A stretch of DNA of 64,000 bases from positions 49,641,632 through 49,705,631 of the forward strand of contig OX359246.1 of the NCBI GenBank assembly GCA_947179485.1, read 5' to 3'. Under the pieces are notes generated by a model. That model made no database searches, was not told the origin of the DNA, and saw only the letters and a program-made list of their open reading frames with translations. Positions 34,286-46,110 of this stretch are shown piece after piece. Numbering within the stretch: the stretch's first letter is position 1; each line of letters starts with the position of its first letter. A program made the translations under genes and the position numbers. Origin of the DNA: Allacma fusca (Eukaryota; Arthropoda; Collembola; Symphypleona; Sminthuridae).

Positions 34286-35270
34286 GACATGACTCACTCA
34301 GGCACTCATTGTCATCGTCCACAAGCAAGACTAGACAGATTCTACATCAACTCGAATCTGGAATGCAAAATAATGAATGTGCAAATAATCCCTTTCCAAA
34401 GTGATCACACAATTTACCAGGTTACACTAAACTTGATAGGCATAGAATCCAAATCACACCTATGGAAGTGTGATAACAGCTTACTAAAAATAAAGATTTC
34501 ACGAACAATATAAATAATTTGTTTGATAATTTCATCTAAGAATATTAAATCTACAAATGATTACGAAATCCTCAAAAGTGATATAAAGGAATGCTCCATA
34601 TCATTTAAAAATTATCAAGAAAGGCAATTCAAATCGTCTCTACAAAAAATATGTTACATATACCAGAACTCTGTGCAATAATGTGTGGCTGATCCTAAAC
34701 TAATCTATAAAAACTTTGCGGACACTATACTTATGAAGAAAACAATGACTGAACAAATCTACAAAATTCCACAACAGAAGTTTGAGACAACCATAGAATT
34801 AGCATTGTCTGATTTAAATTTAAATAGCCGACTTGAAACTGAGGAAATTTTTTGACAATAAATACTCACATACCAACAGTTTACCATTTGGCATTGAAAA
34901 TTATATTTCCAATACAACCAGTGTAAATCCTGAAATGCAAGAAAAACTTTCTACAAGTTTCACAAGCGAATATTTTAAAACAGCGTTACTTTCACTACAA
35001 AACAACAAGAGTCCTGGTTCGGATGGACTAACGTCTGAATTTTATAAAGCCTTTAGTCAAAAAATAAGTTTTATTTTATTAGGTTGTATGATAAAAGCAT
35101 AGCCGAAAATCAACTGCCAATATCAACACGCAGTGGATGCATCTCCCTAATATTTAAAAAAGGAGATTCCAAAGATCTTTGCAACTGGCGACCAATTACC
35201 TCATGTAATACAGATTACAAAGTCATTTCCCTGGTAATCAAGAATCGAATATTACCAACCTTACCAACTA

Positions 35271-35971
35271 AAAAAATAATAATTGGGGTTTATACTCCGA
35301 TATGCCCGGGGGCTTTACAGAGTTTTCTGTACCTCCTTTATTAGCTTTATAAATTCACATATATGGAACCATTCTGGCCCAATAGCTAAATACTGGGAAG
35401 TGGGACCGTCCGCCCAATCATCACATTACTCAACGGCCGGCTCGTATGTTAACTCGCCATCATATGACTAATACCCAAAGTAGAGAAAAGGTGTCCCCGC
35501 ACGTATGCTTTCCGCTATATGAGCCCATACAGTTTCGTGGCACATACTTGGGGTAACATACAGCATCCCAGCAGCTTTTGCAAGTATGTATATCACAACA
35601 CACATACGCAGACTTGGCTGTAGAGAGAGAGAGAGAGTGAAATGTACAGCTACAGGTGGAGATAGAGGATATGCAGACAAGGAAGGAGACAAGGGATATA
35701 CCAAGGACACAACCTCATCCGAATATCGACAGTCGCAGTATATGCAAATACACCGATTCATCTTACGAATCATTATCGGTTTACCGCACACACTACCCCT
35801 ACTACTACTCTTCCAAGCATGCGCAACATGCCTCAAAACCTCATTTGCATACTGATAGTGTATAGGGAAAGATAGAAAGAGCCTGCAATTATTTACGCGT
35901 GAGCTAGAGTCAAAAGCCGGCTCTTCTGCAACCTTACAGATTCGCTACACCACCCGACCGTCAGGCTAGGT
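35271..35971. mobile_element. Insertion with 15-bp target duplication, SINE-like candidate
   Basis: 701 bp between exact copies of CAACCTTACCAACTA (35256-35270 and 35972-35986), inside the LINE reverse transcriptase; removal reconnects the frame. A duplication this long suggests target-primed retrotransposition. On the minus strand the right end begins ACCTAGCCTGACGG. Within the next 70 bases it has a possible RNA polymerase III A box (TGGTGTAGCGAA) and a weak B box (GGCTTTTGACTC). An A-rich run at the left end has the wrong polarity for a minus-strand poly(A) tail, so the SINE call is tentative. A short GA repeat is at 35624-35638. Confidence 0.5.
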
Positions 35972-37704
35972 CAACCTTACCAACTATAACAGGGCAATAT
36001 CAGTCATGTAACATCCCGAACAGAACTATCATTTATCATTTATACGAGATGCTTTTGATGAAGCCACAGAGGGCGCTGTTCTATCCTTAGATCAGGAAGC
36101 GGCCTTCGATAATGTGAGCCGTGAATACATGCTCCAGAAATACGGATTTCCACCCCACATAGTAAATAGTGTTAGATTACTTTATAATAGTAGTTCTGTT
36201 ATAGTGAAAGTTGGCAAATATCTTCCAACAAAAATCGAAGTTCTCGGGAATTAAACAAGGAGACCATATAGATTCAATATTATATGTGCTCTGTGCAGAA
36301 CCGTATCTTAAACGAATGAATTCTAAATTGCAAAATGAATATGGGCCTTTCGTAAGATCTCCTAAAACATCCATTAGTGCATTCGCATATTTTTCGACAT
36401 ATTTTTGTCAGCAGCGGTAGTCATATAAACATTGTAGAGCAAGAAACTAGTCTTTATCTAACGTACTCCGGAGGCAAATTAAATCGCAGAAAGTGCTCTG
36501 CATACTTGCTTGGAAAGTGGAAAATTCATCATCCACAGATCAATTTTCCTATTGAAGACAACGACACTAAAATTCTTCTTCGGAAAGAAGAGCTACATGA
36601 ACCAAAACTGGGAAGCCCTAATAACAAAAGCAAGAGCCAAGACATTTTTCTACAACTCTATGTATCCAGATGCAAATCTGTTCCTTAAAGTACAAATATT
36701 AAATACCTTTATATTATCGTTATTATGGTTCGTTCTAAAGACATCCTCAAGATCCTCCAGAAACATTTATATTAGAAATATAGTCCTTAATCACCGAATT
36801 CTTTGGCGGAGAAGAAGAAAAGTTGTTAAAAAATGCTTTAATTATGGGGCTAGGAGTCAAACATATTGAAATCCAGACATACATATTTAGAGCACGACAA
36901 ATACAACGCCTAGCAAATGTTGAAAGCAACAACTACTTCACTGGTTCTTCAGCAAATACTATCAATGAAATTATTACATCCAATTCAATTTCAACTGATT
37001 CAGTTTACTACAGCAACATCTTACATTTATTTCAAAAACTAAAACTTCGGTTCACGCGAGGTAAACTAGAGTTACATAGCACTATAAAAGCTACAAACAC
37101 CAACTACATAAACATGTCGAATGGACTATTTTAAAAAAGCATTGGGTATAATTACATCTGTCAAGTTCAAAGCGACCAAAATGTGCCTGTAAATATAAGT
37201 GCTGTAAAAGCTAGAAAGCTCTCAATGCTAATTAAGGAAATATCTAAAATAATTTTCTGTGCAAAAAATGAAAACATTGTTTCTGTTTATAATATAGTTA
37301 ATGAAAATTTTGTTGAAATAACTCATCAAGTTTCCTTTAGCAATCTATTTCAATGTTTTTAAAATTAACAGCACTGTTTCGTCCAAAATGAAAAATTTCT
37401 GTTGGAATAGACTGAAAGACTGGCTGACACTTCAAGAAAAATTGTCGACGTGGCAACTTTGGCATGGAGTTATCTTCACGCCAACTCTAGCCTACCACAT
37501 GGGCCTAGTTAGTTCTCCCGACTGTCCCTACTGCAAAAAGCGGAAACCCACTACCACGCACTACATTTTCTGTCACTACTTCGAGGAAATGTGGACCTGG
37601 GTTAAAAATACAGTGTCAGCAAGATACCCATGGAAGCAGAAATTCAGAACTCACGGCTTCGGAAAGAAAACATGCTTAAAACACCGCTCTTTATTTTAGG
37701 CAAT

Positions 37705-37830
37705 AAAGTGGGTACATATATGGGTATGGGTATGGGTACTCACTCAGTGGCAATCGGGTAGTACCCAATTGGTACGGGTATCACTATGTAAAATGCCTGT
37801 ACCCGAGTATTTTTGGGTACTTCAAGGATT
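37705..37830. repeat. GGGTATGGGTAC repeat cluster
   Basis: Degenerate GGGTATGGGTAC and GTACCC copies in both orientations right after the LINE 3' region. It looks like one subterminal region of an eroded hAT element; no ends identified. Confidence 0.4.
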
Positions 37831-37860
37831 CCTGATGGGATGGATTACAATGGCTAACAA

Positions 37861-38711
37861 CAGGCGCGTAGTCAGGAATTGGCCAAGGGGGGCAACATTA
37901 ATTAGAACGTACATATGTAAACTGACACATTCTATGGGACATCCAATTCACGAATGTAAAACTGAATTTCAGATTCTAAAATTCTCCACGTTTTACGATT
38001 CCATCAAATTTGAATAATTTTGGACCAGATTTTTAATTGGGCTTGATCCGATTTCGGAGAATTTCGAGACCTGGGTTCGCTTCTATCGTTTCAGCTGGTG
38101 CTTAACCTACTGTTCCTGTGACACAAGTCTTTGCTTCGAAAAGAAACTGCGGATATCAGGCGTGCTTGACCTTTTCATAATGAAGAATTAAAAACAATTC
38201 ACTAATTTAATAATTCTATCCAGCTTAAAAATTCCCTCGAAGCGATGCGTGTAAGTTACAGAAGCTAAAAGCTTTTAATATGAAAATATTTAAAGCCGCT
38301 GTTACCATACTTTTGTTGCCGTTGAAGGTTGAAGTCAAATCGACGAGGCAAAGGTCAAAGTGAAATCGGGATTTCGCAATGCATTCAAATCACCCGCTAA
38401 GCAAGGATGAACACAATAAAAATATACTCTAGAATCACCCAAAACGTCTCTTTATTGAATGGTTTACTACCCACGGCTTCTTCCCGTCAAAAGTTGACCC
38501 ATCCATACTCGCGAAAATCGTGTCGAAATGCTTTTCCATTTCGATAGAAATTTATTCATCTAGAAATCCTTTGCTCTCGCAATGGACAACATAAAAAGGA
38601 TTGCATGTCTCGGTATGGAATGATTTATTTTCAACTTTTTGAGTGATTTGAGAGTATTTTATTTCGAATGGGGGGCCATTGCCCCCTTTGCCCCCCTTGG
38701 CTACGCGCCTG
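37861..38711. mobile_element. hAT element, CAGGCGCGTAG termini
   Basis: 851 bp between exact GCTAACAA duplications (37853-37860 and 38712-38719). Ends CAGGCGCGTAG and CTACGCGCCTG. A homopurine/homopyrimidine stretch follows each end: CCAAGGGGGGC at the left; GCCCCC and CCCCCCTTGG at the right. No transposase found. Confidence 0.93.
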
Positions 38712-38719
38712 GCTAACAA

Positions 38720-39980
38720 TAAGACCTACCAACCGTGGAGTTGCTTATTTCGTAGTATACAGATACTTGCGTTAGTGACAGAGCCAAGTGGCTTCGTCTC
38801 ATTTATTATTACGTGGTAGTTGCAATCTAACGCTTCTAATAATTCATCCAAAGAATCTAATAAAGAAATAGAGCGTAGAGTCAGCGAAATCATCTGTTTA
38901 TCGACTTAGCTCATCAACGAAGAATTTCAAGAGGGCGGTTCTTGGGATTCAATTTGATTAGCTTCATTGGAAACGTAACATTACAATTATTTGAAGACGT
39001 ATTACGAGATAAGATCGGAATAAATATACCTTTTTTTCGAAGATCCATTTCTTAACGTTACAAGTAATTACCCAGGGTTGCCCATTTTAAAACGTTAAGT
39101 CATTTTATGCAGGCAATTTGAGCATTTTCAATTCTGGGTATTTATGACACTTTGAGTATTTATTGAGGGGAATATTTATAACATTTTAGAATGAAAAATA
39201 TCATTCCTTGTACGCAATATTTATATTTCAGTCCCTTTGATTAATCTTGATAATTTTAATGTTAAAAGAACTTGACAGACATCTGAACTTGGCGTTCAAA
39301 ACTTCCATGGGGTTGCATTTTAGTCCTATTTTGCCTGCATCTTTCAAAAATCTCCGTCTCGGGCTTCATAAATGTGAGAGACAGTTAATGTTTGTTTTAT
39401 AAAGCTGTAATATAAAATGAATATTCAATATTGCCTCCCACATTTATTTCCTGAAACCGCAATATTTGACTTGGAAAAATTATGATCAACTCAATTTTTC
39501 CGTATAACATTTTCTATACACAGAGTTCGATTAGCCGGAAAAAAATTATTGTGAAAAATTATTGGTTATTAAAAAAGTCACAAAATGACTTAAATATTTT
39601 TTTCAAAAAATTCAAATAGGATGTCTTTAACGCCAAGGGAAAATTCCCAAAATCCCGGACACTTTTAATGGAGGTCAAAAAATTGAAAAATTAAAATTTT
39701 TCAGTTGCATGACGAATTAATTGAAAAATAGCAAATCTAAAATAAAAACGATATTTAAAATACGAGTATTGTTCATTGTATTCAAAATATGAGTACCATT
39801 AAAAGTAATTTAGAAAAATGGCACACAACATAATGTTATGAATTGGGGATAAAGCCTTATGAAGCGAATATGAAATTAAGTTTAAGCATACGGGTTCAGG
39901 TATGGATGTTGAGGTAATGTTGTGCAAACGAGGGTGTAGCATTTGGGAATAAGGATAAGGTAGAATACAGGGAATAAAAT
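38720..39980. other. Mostly unassigned; decayed hAT end at about 39073
   Basis: CAGGGTTGCCCATTTTAAAA at 39073 followed by GCAGGCAATTTGAGCATTTT resembles the left end of the 33156..34285 family in decayed form. Nothing else is recognised. Confidence 0.4.
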
Positions 39981-39982
39981 CT

Positions 39983-40133
39983 TTTGTTTTGTGGGAAAGT
40001 TGACCAGAGGGTTAAAATCTTTTTATGTGAACATCAGGGTAACGTAAGCTTTGTTGATATGTTTTGTGCGAAAGTTGACCAGACGGTTAAAATCTTTTTA
40101 TGTGAACATCAGGGTAACGTGATAATTGTTGAT
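39983..40133 (+). repeat. Tandem duplication, 75-bp unit, two copies in frame
   Basis: The unit GTTTTGTG-x-GAAAGTTGACCAG...GAACATCAGGGTAACGT occurs twice, 75 bp apart. Translated, this is a 25-residue repeat (CGKVDQRVKIFLCEHQGNV and CAKVDQTVKIFLCEHQGNV) inside a 61-codon frame without an ATG start. Function unknown. Confidence 0.8.
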
Positions 40134-40309
40134 GTTGTAGGAGAAACTGTACATGTGCATGCAACTTAGATACTTTTTTATAGTGGAGTTTTTTAAAACA
40201 TGTTATAAAATGGTGACAATATCCGGGCAGCCAATATTGAGCAGATTTTACCGATTTATCTAACTACTTCTCTAAGTATTACGCAAATAATATTGTAAAT
40301 AGCTAGAAG

Positions 40310-41010
40310 TAATATAAAAATAGAGAGAAAGACTTTATTGACACTGCTTCTCAATAGAAGTAGCCCTTATGGACTCAGTATACTATTAACAATTTTCAAT
40401 TAAGTAATTAATTAGTATAATTTATGTCTTATAAAGATGATTTTTACAAATTAATGCATTGTTCTTAGGAACTAAAGTTACTATTTCTTCAATAACTTTC
40501 ATTGGTATCCTAAATCTTTTAAGGAATGATAAAAAATTGAAATTGTTCCTCGTGCCCCAATGTATAGTAAAATTATTTCCACGTCTTTCAAATTGAATTT
40601 GGAATGAAAGTAGGGGATACGTGGATCATAAATGGATTTCTTCTCTTGATTCACATTTTCAGGCTTTTGAATATCTTGTTCCATTCGTATCGTTGGATCT
40701 AAAATGTACCCTTTAACAACGAATTTATTTTCTTTAAATTTTGAAGTTAACAATGAACGAATGATGTGATGTCGATTATTACATAATAATTTACCACTTG
40801 GGCATTTACCAACGATATGTCCGATGGTTTCAAACTCATTGCAATATCGGCAATGGGTATTACCTTTGCTGTTTATTAGGCAAAACATTTTAGTTCATTT
40901 TGATCGCATTTATCCATTCATATGTTGATAATCCGAATTTTTAGTTATCATTAACTCATTCCTAATATGTTTACATTTCTTTATCTTCTGTTTTGGTTTT
41001 TGTTTGTCGA
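40310..41010 (-). pseudogene. R2-like LINE C-terminal region (zinc finger plus restriction-like endonuclease)
   Basis: The minus frame 40888-40499 starts with CRYCNEFETIGHIVGKC and then NRHHIIRSLL. This is the C-x2-C-x7-H-x4-C finger followed by the R-H motif that precedes the restriction-like endonuclease of R2-group LINEs. Upstream, in another frame, EWINAIKMN...NVLPNK resembles the segment before that finger. The 3' UTR appears to end near 40320 with AATAAAGTCTTTCTCTC on the minus strand. Stops and frameshifts show decay. Reverse transcriptase is missing here. Confidence 0.65.
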
Positions 41011-41207
41011 TGTTACTTATTTATTCTTCCATGATACTTCCTAAAATATCTTCATCTTGATAGATGAACAACAAGAGATGATTTGAATTCTCACATTGCC
41101 CTTCGAAGTCTATTTTGTTGAATAATCGCACCAAAGGCATACAGGTCTGCTAACATCATTGAAACCACTGCATTACAGCCCGCTAACATCTACTTGGGTA
41201 TATTCAT

Positions 41208-41219
41208 TGGTCCTTCGAG
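41208..41219 (+). promoter_or_regulatory. Primer-binding site, tRNA-Tyr, of the decayed BEL/Pao copy
   Basis: TGGTCCTTCGAG, a 12-base complement of the tRNA-Tyr 3' end, one base after an LTR-like ...ATTCA end at 41206. It implies a 5' LTR upstream whose start I could not define. Confidence 0.7.
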
Positions 41220-44200
41220 TTTTTTTATTGTACTAGTGCCCGTGTTTTCTCCGATTTTAACGGTCCTGTTTGTACATACCAACAAGCCATGTCAGATCCA
41301 AAGAGAGTGAGAGCCGGCCTAAAAGGAAAGCTCACAATCCTATCCAAGGTCGTCACCCAAGTCGACCCCACAAAAGTGGTCCGCACCAACATTGTGTCCT
41401 ACACAAAAACACTACACGAGCTCAAGATTGACTTAAATTACGCACAGCTCGAGCAGCAGTATGCAGACGAAAGTGACGTTGCGAGGCTCATCTCAGAATA
41501 AGAAATTATTTTCACCAACATTTTAGAAGTGGAGGCAATCACTGGTTTCGAAGATGCGGTCCGAAAAGCAGAAGCGGCCGAAGATCTAAAGAAGTGTGAG
41601 GATCAAGCCAAGATTAACGCAGCTAACCCTAATCCCAATCAACCGCCAGCAGCATCGCAAGGACAGAAACCAAAGCTACCCCAACTGACTTTGCCAACAT
41701 TTCTCGGATATCTAGAAGACTGGCTATCATTCCGGGATAGTTTCAACCAGGTGGTCCACAGGAGGACTGACCTTTCTGGAGCAGAAAAGCTCAGCTACCT
41801 CTTTTCAGACCTAGAGAGCCCAGCACTTGAGACAATCCAAGCAATTCCAATGGAGGACAAGAAATACAATGACGCTTACACACGCCTAACGGAGCAATTC
41901 GAACACACTCGGAGATCGTGTACAGGCACATTGATGAGATTCTCGACCAGGTATCAACAATGCAGCGGACATCATAATTCCTGAGAACCATCATTACCAC
42001 AATCGAAAATTCCCTGGCATCCATTAAATCCATTCGAGTGTCGACAGCGGACTGGGATCCGTTAGTTGTGCGGTTAGTAACAAGAAAGCTAGATTCTACC
42101 ACCAACGGTGTGTGCAAGCAGTGCCGACAGAAACACCATTCATCCTTTGCACCCAAGTCTTGACCCGACTCAAAAGTTGCCCTTACTCAAGCTAACCTTG
42201 AAGAAGCTACGAAGTTTAAACCAACTGCAGTGGTTTAGCTCTACAACAAAGACGGAGTTGGATTGCCCTGTCTTGCCTTAGTTGACAGCTGGTGCGATGA
42301 AAATTTGATTGATGATTCCCTAGTACAGCGTCTCGGCCTCCGAAGGAGGAAGCTTGCGCAATCAACAACTATTGAAGGTATTCAGTCCACAAAAGTTGGC
42401 ACCTGTGGAGAAGTGGTCCTGGACATAGAATGCTGCTACCACTCAAGCATCCAGCTCAGTGTAAGAGCTCATGTAATCAAATGAATTGGGGGCATCTACC
42501 CAAACCGAAGCATCGAGTCCACTACATGGTCACATATTCCAACAATTGGTCTCGCGGATCCCAGCTATAACAAGCCAAACAAGGCAAATCTTCTCCTTGC
42601 CACCGACTTCTACTTTAATATTATTCGCTCAGTAGTAGTTCGGGTGAAGGAAAATGAGCCAGTGGCCCACGAATCAGTTCTCGGCTGGCTTGTCGGAGGA
42701 GGCAGAGCAACAGCAAGACCAACAAAACTAATCTGCAACAACCTTACCGTGACCATTGACCAACGACTGCAGCAATTCTGGGAAGTGGAACACTTACCAA
42801 CTGAGAAGGCGCTCACCCAAGAAGAGCAATTATGCGAACACCATTTTCAAACCACAACTACCCGCCTCGAAAATGGATCTTATAAAGTGGAGCTTACGTT
42901 GAAAAAGTCCCCCAGATACTGGGACACTCGTGGTCCATGGCAACCAAGAGGTTTTACAACTTGGAGAACAAGCTCCAACGTAACCCACAGCTGCTCCAAG
43001 AGTATCACCAGGCCATTCAATACCTGATAGACAATGGACATCTGGAGGAAGTACCAAGAGACCAGCTTGTAGTCCAGAACATGCTAGCTATAACCTCCCC
43101 CATCATGCCATAATCAAACCTTCCAGCACCACAAACAAATGTAGAGTTGTCTTCGATGCCAGGCCAAAAACGACAGCAACAACCTCCCTCAACGACCAGC
43201 TCATTGTAGGTCCCGTCCTCCAGGATGACCTCCATACTCTACTCGTTCGTTGGCGATTCTGGATGATACAGCTAGTGGCGGATATCACGCAGATGTACTT
43301 GCAGATCTGGGTCCACTCAAGCACCTCCATATTCTCTGGATAACAAGCCAGCCCGAGAAAATAAAAATCTACCGGTTAAACAGGGTTACGTTTGGTACCG
43401 CAAGTGCTCCATGTCAAGCAGTACAAACGCAGCATGAACTAACCGAAGAATACCAGCAACAATTTCACATAGCATCACAAGTGCTGAAAAGAGACTTCTA
43501 TATGGATGACTGTCTTACTGGATAAAATTCATCCGAAGCAGCCGTTCAACTTCATCACCAGCTTATGTCCCTAACAGCCCAAGCCAACTTTACATTGCGT
43601 AAATGGACTACCTCAGATGAAGATACTTTGAAAAGTACCCCCGATGAGTTCAAGTAAACATCCTCCCTCAGCCTGGATAAAGAAGAAACCGCGAAAGCTC
43701 TGGGCCTCATATGAAATCCCTAGATGACTTCCGTTTCACTATCCAGCCAAGTCAAGAGCCAAGGTACACCAAAAGGAGCATTCTGTCCGAGATTGCCAAG
43801 GTGTTCGATCCTTTGGGGTTTTTAGCCCCGGTAACAATCAGAGCAAAATGTTTAATGCGACTTTTATGGAAGCTCCAACGGGATATAATAGTAAAGCTAC
43901 CACCGACATTTGTCCCACATGGTTATTGTACAAGCAGGAACTAAAGGAACTGGAGAATCTCAGAATCCCCAGAGTTATAAGCGTCAACAGTCCCGTGTGG
44001 ATCGAAATTCATGGTATTGCGGATGCCTCCAAAGCAGTCTGTGTCGTCGTCGCTTACCTTCGCACCATCACCAACAACACTGTTCAAGTAAGACTTGTAA
44101 CCTGCAAGACCAGAGTAGCCCAGCGAAGCCACTTTCAATTCCCAAATGTGCGGCCGTATTACTAGCTCAGCTAGTTAACCAAGTGGAAAAAGCGTTACCA

Positions 44201-44510
44201 GTTGACGTCAGTGACATCAGGTTATGGTCCGACTCCACAATCACCCAATCAATGGATTCAGTCCGACACAAACAGGTAGACGACATTTGTACGGAATTGC
44301 ATCATTGCCATCCACTCTCAGTTCACGCCGGAGATCTCGTCACACGTGCCAGGAACTTACAACCCCGCAGACATGCCATCCCGTGGAATCCCTGTAGCAG
44401 ACCTCATCAGTAGCAAGCTGTGGTGGGAAGGTCCGGAGTTCCTCAAGTCCCCCTTCAAGACCACCATCCTGTGGGCTGCCCTCGACACCACCCCAAGGGA
44501 GATGTCTATA
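41208..44510 (+). pseudogene. Decayed BEL/Pao element, second family, truncated before integrase
   Basis: Begins after a tRNA-Tyr primer-binding site (41208-41219). Gag frames are 41289-41501 and 41529-41984 (LPTFLGYLEDWLSFRDSF, RRTDLSGAEKL). A protease-like piece LALVDSWCDENLIDD is at 42272; the D-S/N-G motif has lost its Gly. The pre-RT region is at 42644-43027. RT reads VTFGTASAPCQAV and FYMDDCLTG (about 43497). The A17 block SILSEIAKVFDPLGFLAPVT is at 43769, and RNase H pieces include IHGIADAS. The last recognisable block is NPADMPSRGIPVADL near 44370; integrase and the 3' LTR are absent. At least seven stops or frameshifts are present. Its sequence differs clearly from the intact element at 14195..20703. 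Confidence 0.88.
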
Positions 44511-44529
44511 CTCCCCCACATGCCTTCTT

Positions 44530-45075
44530 ATTTGATTTTATTCTATTGTACAACCTTGATCTTTCACATTTTTGATAATAACATTCATTGCTTTTCCCCC
44601 TTTGATTAAAGTAAAGCCACTGTGTTTTTTTTTGGTATTGAGCTCTTCTTTTAATCCTGTTTCTTTTGTAGCACGTTGTGGATTGGTGGTTGTTTGATAA
44701 TTACGATCAATGTTCTGAAATCCTCCTGATTTCCTTAATCTGTAAAAAAATTTGGTTGGGTGTTCTAGGCCAGAAAGTTCCTTTTCACATTTATATAAGC
44801 ATTGTTGGTAATCAGAAATAATAGATTCAAATGTATGTTTTTTACCTAATCAATTATCAATTCATTTAATTTGTTTACAATTGTATCTAATTCGTTCTTG
44901 AGTACGTTGTTGGTTGAAGGTATAATGTTTGTTGCTCAAACGTAAAATCATTTGCAATAGCTGCACGGTCAATATTTTGATGTGATCTGGTAATGTTCAA
45001 CCTACAGCCTCCTTTACTTTTACATAATTGTTCACAAAATGGGCAAGGTCATCTGGAGTCATCTGATTTGATCAC
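44530..45075 (-). pseudogene. LINE N-terminal region with zinc finger (R2-like), decayed
   Basis: The minus strand from about 45045 reads CPFCEQLCKSKGGCRLNITR and then SH, resembling the N-terminal C2H2-type fingers of R2/NeSL-like LINEs. After two stops the frame is open from about 44830 to 44534, with HPTKFFYRLRKSGGF. It lies on the same strand as the endonuclease piece at 40310..41010, with the decayed BEL/Pao copy between them. Whether both belong to one LINE is uncertain because no reverse transcriptase lies between. Confidence 0.5.
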
Positions 45076-45079
45076 ACTG

Positions 45080-45910
45080 TAGTTATCTCTTGTGTTTTGA
45101 ATTAAAGTTTTTTGAGTCGGCCATGTTTACCTCGGGCACTTTTTATTTTCACAATTTTATCATTTCTCAAAAAAATGATTTTTAAACTTATTGCAACCCG
45201 TTGTGTCCATTTCAATATAATATTTTTAATTTCAAAATTATAGATGAGGACCATTGTGAAACAAAATTTTTACGTTAAAATCACAATCAACAATGTCCAA
45301 TTTGTAGGGAACTATCAAGAATCGTCCCCTCCGCACTTCCAACACACATTTTATCAAGTTCTTTAAGAGCAAAATTGCATTCGACTTTCACTCTCGACAG
45401 TTCTGTAATTAAACAATGAATGAACTGATAAAAATGCAAGTGCTCAGTCATCATAAAAAAGTGATCCAGTTAGTTTCAGTTGTCTAAAAGGGAATTGTTG
45501 TCATAAACTTAACACACTCTCAAGGGAAGATTTATTAGAATTGCTCGGTGAATTCTTTCCCGCAAATAAGTTTTGTGTTACCCTTTTTGGACTGCAAGCT
45601 TTAAATTGTTGAATTACCAGGTGAATTATGATTATATATTTAACTAATATAAGTGTTAGGAACTAGCAAATAATACTGACAACGAATCACAGTAACTTTG
45701 AAATTGGTGTACCTTTTCAAACGCTCAGGTGGTGATTTCAACCAATTTAATGGAATACTTGAATTGCATGGACAGTTCCCTCGTTTTTCTCAAAATGGAA
45801 ATGCACTGCAACTATAAAAGTTAAACTCTAATTTAAAACACATTCAGGCTGTCATTGTAAGCCAAATATATACTAATATCGATTAAAACATTTTTACTAG
45901 TAATAATTGC
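45080..45910. other. Unassigned AT-rich DNA
   Basis: No gene or bounded repeat recognised. It may include the 5' region of the minus-strand LINE. Confidence 0.35.
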
Positions 45911-45924
45911 GAAGATTTCATCCC

Positions 45925-46110
45925 CTCTTCTAAGTTGAAAGAGTGGATAGTGACCGTGACCGTGAAAAAAAAATTAAATTAAAAAATCATGTTACTGTAC
46001 GTTAGTCTACAATTTTACTAGGGTTGTGGAGCTAGCTATTATTATTTACTGTCTATGTACCCTTTTTACATTTGCCTCGCTGAGCCAGCAATTGCTGGCT
46101 GTGCAGTGCT
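45925..46110. repeat. Dispersed repeat with GAGCCAGCAATTGCTGGCT, copy 1
   Basis: Contains CTCTTCTAAGTTGAAAGAGT, then CTAGCTATTATTATTTACTG and GCCAGCAATTGCTGGCTGTG. The same blocks occur in the same order at 51961..52545. The GAGCCAGCAATTGCTGGCT core is a hairpin. Confidence 0.75.

Larger units (their letters stand above)
32589..37700 (+). pseudogene. LINE ORF2: AP endonuclease, reverse transcriptase and C-terminal zinc finger, L1/Tx1-like, broken
   Basis: Begins at ATG 32589. The AP-endonuclease motifs YIQETN (about 32695), HLSHND and VCGDWNF (about 32999) precede a frameshift near 33052. The C-terminal endonuclease block ARLDRFYI and QSDHT follows at 34325-34410, after an inserted hAT. Reverse transcriptase pieces: SPGSDGLTSEFYKAF (about 35013), LIFKKGDSKDLCNWRPIT (about 35148), LDQEAAFDNVSRE (about 36089), KQGD (about 36255) and SGGKLNRRKCSAYLLGKW (about 36470). 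The YADD block is degraded. The C-terminal finger CPYCKKRKPTTTHYIFC lies at about 37526. Several frameshifts and two insertions (33156..34285, 35271..35971) make it inactive. Confidence 0.85.
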
